Shown in pieces: positions 59,749-64,000 of a stretch of DNA of 64,000 nt. Position 1 is the stretch's first letter; each line of letters opens with the position of its first letter. The position numbers were made by a program, and so were the translations under genes. The stretch lies in contig NZ_JAIZDA010000013.1 of assembly GCF_020404405.1 (NCBI RefSeq), positions 1 to 64,000 on the forward strand. Direction: 5' to 3'. Under the pieces are notes generated by a model that worked only from the letters and a program-made list of their open reading frames with translations, did not search any database and was not told where the DNA came from. Origin of the DNA: Novosphingobium sp. FKTRR1 (lineage in GTDB: Bacteria > Pseudomonadota > Alphaproteobacteria > Sphingomonadales > Sphingomonadaceae).

Positions 59749-60204
59749 TCAGCGCGTGCAAGCCCCCACCTTCCGCGCCTCGGCCACAAAGGCAAAGGGC
59801 AGTCCGCCCGATACGCCCTGCGTTTCGATCTGGACCAGCCGGGAGCTTTCGAACCGCAGCCGGGTCTGGCCGAAACCGTTGCCGGGGCATTCGTAGTGGA
59901 TGGTCACCGCGCTGTCGGTGTCTTCGACCACGAATTGGCGGCATTGATCCTTGGCGTGGCGCAACTGGATCAGGCCATGGCCCGAATCGATGCACATCAC
60001 GGTCCGACCGCCAGCGGTGTCGCGCGGCTGGACCTGCCACTGGCCGATCTCGATCCGGTCAAGCAGGCTGACGTTCATAAGCTGCGCGGGCGCTGGTGCT
60101 GCAGGCAGAAGCGCCAGCAGGGCACCGCAAAGCAACCGTCCGACATGCCGCAAACGCCGCTGGGCACCGCTACCGGGTCGGAGTTGAGACTTGATCCACC
60201 GCAT
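59749..60204 (-). CDS. Exported protein of unknown function
   Basis: A 151-aa secreted protein with a signal peptide (GRLLCGALLALLPAAPAPAQ). The mature part has a pattern of conserved cysteines (MCID, DQCRQF, YECPG, GACTR) and LIQLRHAKDQC, which recalls a small sphingomonad-specific family. It lies just left of the MITE-like element. No function can be assigned. Confidence 0.65.
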   Translation of the reverse strand: MRWIKSQLRPGSGAQRRLRHVGRLLCGALLALLPAAPAPAQLMNVSLLDRIEIGQWQVQPRDTAGGRTVMCIDSGHGLIQLRHAKDQCRQFVVEDTDSAVTIHYECPGNGFGQTRLRFESSRLVQIETQGVSGGLPFAFVAEARKVGACTR

Positions 60205-60284
60205 CGCTGAACAGATCCGTGCATGTGGAACGACCCGATGCCGACCACCGCTGCAACGAATATAAGTATGGCGACCAGTTCTGC

Positions 60285-60553
60285 CTAGGCGGCGTGGACA
60301 GATTCCACGAGGCCACGGCTGGAGTCAAAAGCCGTCAATTCGAGGAGGTGAGGTGAAGGAATATGCCGATATTCCGAGCCGAACTGACGCGGAAGTGGCG
60401 GCTTTTGGCCCAGCCCCTGCGGGGTTGCCCTGTAAAGGGCCCCAGCAGCGTTGCTCAGCCTTGAAAGAGGGCCACTCTTCCTGCGGCTTCGCGCCTCGCT
60501 GGGGCCCTTTACAGGGCAACCGTGGCCACGCGGAATTTGTCCACGCCGCCTAG
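60285..60553. mobile_element. MITE-like element with 34-bp terminal inverted repeats
   Basis: The left end 60285-60318 and right end 60520-60553 are inverted copies, 31 of 34 matching, both starting CTAGGCGGCGTGGACA. The outermost CTAG may be a 4-bp target duplication of the IS5-type. Inside, GGTTGCCCTGTAAAGGGC and flanks form a further perfect 24-bp inverted repeat (60423-60446 with 60498-60521). No transposase is encoded, so it is non-autonomous. It fills the 383-bp space between a hypothetical gene and hslO; nothing else is seen there. Confidence 0.7.
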
Positions 60554-60587
60554 ACCGCGTGCGCGCTGGGGCCGTGCGAACCGATTA

Positions 60588-61502
60588 TCAATCCATCGCG
60601 ATGGGAAACTGCCGCGAACAGAACGCGCAGTCGATCTGGATCAGCCCGTCCTCGTCCTTCATGTCAGCGCGGTCTTCGGGGCTGAAGCGCGACAGCAGGG
60701 CGGTGTAATGCTCCACCGTGCAGCGGCAGCCGCGGACCAGAGCCGCACCGCGTTCCACCCGCACTTCCTGTTCTTCGTGGAACAGCCGCCAGATGAGGCT
60801 TTCGAGCCCGAGCGCGGGATCGAGCAACTCGCTGTCGCGCACCGAACCGCCCATCATCGCGATATGCTGCCAGTGCGGATGGTCGAGCCGCGCGTGCAAT
60901 CGCTCGCGCCCCTCCTCGCCCTCGGGCAAGTGCTGGAGCAGCAACCCGCTGGCCAGCGAGCTGGCACCTTGTTCGCAATCGATGGCGACACGGATCAGCG
61001 TAGGCACTTGTTCGGACTGGAAAAAATAGCTCTCGCACGCCTGCGCGATGCTTTCGCCTTCCAGCGGGACGATGCCCTGATAGCGCTGGTTGGTGCTGGC
61101 CATGTCGAAAGTCATCGCCAGATACCCATCGCCGAACAGCGCATGGAGCGAGGGCGTGGGGCCCAGTTCGTCAAGCCGGGCACGGTCGAACCGCACGTGC
61201 CCGCGCAACTCGCCCGCGCGATAATCGCACACCAGCAGGTCGATCACGCCGTCCTGCGTCTGCGCCTGCATCGTCAGCTGGCCGTCATCGTCCTTGAGCA
61301 GCGAGCCGATCAGTGCGGCGACCACCAGTGCCTCGGCCAGCAGGTTGCGCACCGGGGTGGGATAGGCATGCGCCGACAGAATCAGGTCGAGCACCGGGCC
61401 CAGCCGCACCACCCGTCCGCGCGCATCGCGGCCGGGCACGGTGAACTGCAACACCTGATCGAAGCCGGTCTCGTCGGCGGGGGGCGTAATGTCGTGCGCC
61501 AT
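60588..61502 (-). CDS. hslO: Redox-regulated chaperone Hsp33
   Basis: A 304-aa Hsp33, activated by oxidation and disulfide formation to hold unfolded proteins. Zinc/redox cysteines: CRC in GCRCTVEHY and CxxC in CAFCSRQFP near the C-terminus. DYRAGELRGHVRFD and YQGIVPLEGESIAQACESYF are typical. ATG at 61502, 7 nt after the argF stop. Confidence 0.93.
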   Translation of the reverse strand: MAHDITPPADETGFDQVLQFTVPGRDARGRVVRLGPVLDLILSAHAYPTPVRNLLAEALVVAALIGSLLKDDDGQLTMQAQTQDGVIDLLVCDYRAGELRGHVRFDRARLDELGPTPSLHALFGDGYLAMTFDMASTNQRYQGIVPLEGESIAQACESYFFQSEQVPTLIRVAIDCEQGASSLASGLLLQHLPEGEEGRERLHARLDHPHWQHIAMMGGSVRDSELLDPALGLESLIWRLFHEEQEVRVERGAALVRGCRCTVEHYTALLSRFSPEDRADMKDEDGLIQIDCAFCSRQFPIAMD

Positions 61503-61509
61503 GGCTGGT

Positions 61510-62436
61510 TCAGATCTGCCCCAGCACCCAGCGCAACACCGCCTTTTGCGCATGGATGCGGTTTTCCGCCTCGTCCCACACCACCGAGCGCGGGCCGTCG
61601 ATCACCGCGTCGGTCACTTCCTCGCCCCGGTGCGCGGGCAGGCAGTGCAGGAACAGCGCATCGGGCTTGGCATGGGCCATGAGCGCCGCGTCCACCTGAT
61701 ACGGCGCCATCGCGGCCAGCTTGGCCTCGGCATGGGCCTGCCCCATCGAAATCCACGTGTCGGTGACGATCACGTCGGCCCCGGCCGCTGCCGCCGCCGC
61801 ATCGCGCTCAAGCGTAATCCGCGCGCCATCGGCGACCGCGCGCGCGATGAAGCCCGCGTCGCTTTCGTACCCTTGCGGAACGGCGATGCGGACATTGAAC
61901 TTCATCAGCCCGGCCGCCTCGACGATCGAATTGAGCACGTTGTTGCCATCGCCCAGCCACGCCACCTCAAGGCCAGGCAGCGCCTTGCCGTGTTCGATCA
62001 CGGTCTGCAGATCGGCCATGATCTGACAGGGATGCGACAGATCGGTCAGCCCGTTGATTACCGGAACGGTGGCGTGATGGGCCAGTTCCTCGATCTTGGC
62101 ATGATCGTCGGTGCGCAGCATGATCGCGTCGGCCATGCGGCTGAGCACGCGCGCGGTATCGGCAATCGTCTCGCCACGGCCGAGCTGGGTGGTTCCCGAA
62201 TCGAGCACCACCGCGCTGCCGCCCAACTGGCGCATCGCCACGTCGAACGACACGCGCGTGCGGGTCGATGCCTTTTCGAACACCATCGCCAGCACGTGCC
62301 CGGCCAGCGGCGCATCGGCATCGGGCCGGCCCTTGGGCTGGCCGCGCCGTGCCGACTTGCGGTCGATGGCATCGCCCAGCATTGCGGCCACGCCATCGCC
62401 GCCCGCGTCGGACAGGCTCAGAAAATGCCGGATCAT
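61510..62436 (-). CDS. argF: Ornithine carbamoyltransferase
   Basis: A 308-aa OTCase making citrulline from ornithine and carbamoyl phosphate in arginine synthesis. Carbamoyl-phosphate loop [22 protein letters not shown], and the ornithine-site [13 protein letters not shown] are present. Its ATG overlaps the argD stop (ATGA). Confidence 0.96.
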   Translation of the reverse strand: MIRHFLSLSDAGGDGVAAMLGDAIDRKSARRGQPKGRPDADAPLAGHVLAMVFEKASTRTRVSFDVAMRQLGGSAVVLDSGTTQLGRGETIADTARVLSRMADAIMLRTDDHAKIEELAHHATVPVINGLTDLSHPCQIMADLQTVIEHGKALPGLEVAWLGDGNNVLNSIVEAAGLMKFNVRIAVPQGYESDAGFIARAVADGARITLERDAAAAAAGADVIVTDTWISMGQAHAEAKLAAMAPYQVDAALMAHAKPDALFLHCLPAHRGEEVTDAVIDGPRSVVWDEAENRIHAQKAVLRWVLGQI

Positions 62437-63626
62437 GGCGCGACCGGCTCGAGCGCGAAGCTGGCAGCTCCGGCCGAAAGCTTGTCCATGAATTCATCGA
62501 TATGCGAATCGTCGATGACCAGCGGGGGCAACACGCGGACCGTCTGATCGCCCGCCGCCACCGTCAGCAACTGGTGATTGTCGCGCAAGTGCGCCACGAA
62601 CGCGCGCGGCTCGATCTTCAGCCGCACGCCCAGCATCAACCCGCGCCCGCGCACGAAGTCGAACAAGTCGGGATAGTTGCCGATGAACTGTTCCAGCCGC
62701 CCGCGCAGCCGCTCGCCCTTGGCGCGCACATCGGCGAGGAATTCGTCGTTCGCCACCACGTCGAGCACCGCTTCACCCGCCGCCATCGCCAGCGGGTTGC
62801 CGCCATAGGTGCTGCCGTGGGTGCCGAACACCATGCCGCGCGCCGCCGATTCGGTGGCAAGGCAGGCGCCGATGGGGAAGCCGCCGCCAATACCCTTGGC
62901 GGTGGCCAGAATGTCGGGAACAACGCCATATTGTTCATAGGCATAGAACGTGCCGGTGCGCGCGACGCCGCACTGCACTTCGTCGAATACCAGCATCAGG
63001 TCGTGCTCATCGGCCAGCGCGCGCAACCCTTCGAGGAATTCGGGGCTGGCATCGCGGATGCCGCCTTCGCCCTGAATCGGCTCGACCAGGAAACCTGCGG
63101 TGTTGGGACCGATCGCGGCCTTGGCGCCTTCCAGATCGTCAAAATCGACGTACTTGAAACCGGGCAGCAGGGGCAGGAAGCCCTTGTGCATCTTTTCCTG
63201 ATTCGACGCGCTGATCGTGGCCATCGTGCGACCGTGGAAGGCGTTGCGGAAGGTGATCAGCTCGAACTTGTGGTCGTTGCCGGCGTGCTGGTGATAGGCA
63301 CGCGCGGTCTTGATCGCGCATTCGACCGCCTCGGCACCCGAATTGGTGAAGAACACGGTGTCGGCAAAAGTCAGGTCGACCAGCCGCTGCGCCAGATGTT
63401 CACCCTGCGGGCTGCCGTAAAGGTTGGACACATGCATCAGCGCCGCGGCTTGCCGCTGGATCGCGCCGATCAGGTGCTCGTTCGAATGACCCAACAGGTT
63501 GACTGCGATGCCGCTGGCAAAGTCGAGATAGCGCGTGCCGTCTTCCCCGATCAGGTGGCAATGTTCGCCTCGCACCGGACGCACGCCGCACCGGGGGTAC
63601 ACGGGCATCAGGGGGGTGATCGACAT
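62433..63626 (-). CDS. argD: Acetylornithine / succinyldiaminopimelate aminotransferase
   Basis: A 397-aa class III PLP aminotransferase of arginine (and possibly lysine) synthesis. [46 protein letters not shown] and the PLP Lys in [16 protein letters not shown] are diagnostic. ATG at 63626 with AGGAG 8 nt upstream; the open frame extends further upstream without a start signal. First gene of argD-argF-hslO. Confidence 0.96.
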   Translation of the reverse strand: MSITPLMPVYPRCGVRPVRGEHCHLIGEDGTRYLDFASGIAVNLLGHSNEHLIGAIQRQAAALMHVSNLYGSPQGEHLAQRLVDLTFADTVFFTNSGAEAVECAIKTARAYHQHAGNDHKFELITFRNAFHGRTMATISASNQEKMHKGFLPLLPGFKYVDFDDLEGAKAAIGPNTAGFLVEPIQGEGGIRDASPEFLEGLRALADEHDLMLVFDEVQCGVARTGTFYAYEQYGVVPDILATAKGIGGGFPIGACLATESAARGMVFGTHGSTYGGNPLAMAAGEAVLDVVANDEFLADVRAKGERLRGRLEQFIGNYPDLFDFVRGRGLMLGVRLKIEPRAFVAHLRDNHQLLTVAAGDQTVRVLPPLVIDDSHIDEFMDKLSAGAASFALEPVAP

Positions 63627-63801
63627 GGCCTTGCTCCTGCTTGCGGGGATTCGGATTGAATCCCGAACATGATGGTGAACGGTTACCTGTCCGATGGGAT
63701 GAACGCCCCATGCGGATGAGGGGTTACGGAAATGGTGGGTGGCGCGTGCGCGCCGACAAAACGCAAAATGCCTGAAAATCGAATTCGCAAATCGCAAACG
63801 A

Positions 63802-63831
63802 CAAATGGCGGCCCCGGAAGGCCGCCATTTG
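63802..63831 (-). terminator. Hairpin terminator downstream of the cold-shock gene
   Basis: CAAATGGCGGCC (63802-63813) and GGCCGCCATTTG (63820-63831) form a perfect 12-bp stem; the minus strand beyond it is T-rich (GTCGTTTGCG). A second stem CCTTCCGG/CCGGAAGG (63853-63874) precedes it. Between them and argD about 170 bp should hold the argD promoter. Confidence 0.6.
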
Positions 63832-63887
63832 CACGTGTTGTATCCTGTGCAGCCTTCCGGAACGCGCCGGAAGGAATGCAATAGGGG

Positions 63888-64000
63888 TCAGCCCTGAACC
63901 GGCACCAGGTTGACCGCCGAGTGCTTGCCTCGGCGATCGACTTCAAGGTCGAATTCAAGCTTGTCGCCTTCGTTCAGCTCGCGCATGCCCGAGCGTTCGA
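63888..64000 (-). CDS. Cold-shock protein, C-terminal part (cut by window edge)
   Basis: The minus strand ends ERSGMRELNEGDKLEFDLEVDRRGKHSAVNLVPVQG, the C-terminal half of a CspA-family cold-shock protein (RNA-binding beta-barrel). The start and RNP motifs lie outside the window. TGA at 63888-63890. Confidence 0.9.
   Translation of the reverse strand, partial: ERSGMRELNEGDKLEFDLEVDRRGKHSAVNLVPVQG

Noticed and set aside
57822..60071. Long open frame on the plus strand opposite MFS, queC and the exported proteins.
   Set aside because: Composition is that of a codon shadow and it crosses several well-supported leftward genes.
60353..60553. Small open frames (about 65 codons each strand) inside the inverted-repeat element.
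   Set aside because: They arise from the palindromic sequence, have no ribosome site suited to them and no homology I recognise.
1..64000. CRISPR array or rRNA operon.
   Set aside because: No regularly spaced direct repeats and no rRNA sequence found on reading both strands.

Overview
The window reads as a chromosomal segment of a high-GC sphingomonad alphaproteobacterium, probably Novosphingobium-like. The markers are an acyl carrier protein / serine palmitoyltransferase pair (sphingolipid synthesis), two large TonB-dependent receptors, DivK, a one-cysteine DksA of the alphaproteobacterial kind, and a complete gene transfer agent (GTA) structural cluster.

1-21 kb is a surface and phosphorus-scavenging region. 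It holds two Tat-exported phospholipases C, an exported protein fusing a PI-PLC domain to a PAP2/acid phosphatase domain, two TonB-dependent receptors, a PhnZ-like HD oxygenase with a PhnR/PhnF-like GntR regulator, an exported S51 peptidase and a PQQ alcohol dehydrogenase. Three promoter regions here share a 12-bp palindrome, TGGNYYAKACCA (1852, 3986, 12548), which resembles a GntR/HutC operator and ties the phospholipases, the first receptor and the HD-regulator operon into one proposed regulon. Between the receptors lies a tightly coupled operon of two sulfotransferases alternating with two aspartyl/asparaginyl beta-hydroxylase-like oxygenases (6913-11058), whose substrate is unknown.

21-39 kb is mostly housekeeping: LysR and aldo/keto reductase, tRNA-Lys(UUU), folK, an N-carbamoylputrescine amidase-like hydrolase, an exported methyltransferase-like protein, msrA, rsmB, an SDHAF4-like protein, a peptide-binding lipoprotein, PilZ, dksA, Sel1, a leftward five-gene operon (DUF3572, HAD, RidA, GDPD, FemAB-like), divK, acp-spt-GDSL, a TPR protein, GST and a DedA-like membrane protein.

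39.7-54.4 kb is a full GTA head-tail cluster in canonical order (small and large terminase, portal, protease, capsid, connectors, tail tube, short tape measure, distal tail, hub, peptidase, tail-tip protein, DUF2793 protein). No integrase, lysogeny repressor or replication gene is visible, so it is a domesticated GTA rather than a prophage. A near-consensus promoter precedes it and a strong intrinsic terminator lies just after the capsid gene. The distal tail gene carries a 568-residue N-terminal extension yet keeps an internal Shine-Dalgarno and ATG at the ancestral domain boundary.

54.5-64 kb returns to core genes: an OmpA-family porin with 18 consecutive prolines, sodC, an MFS transporter and queC, two exported proteins, a 270-bp MITE-like element flanked by CTAG, and the hslO-argF-argD operon, ending in the 3' part of a cold-shock gene cut by the right edge.
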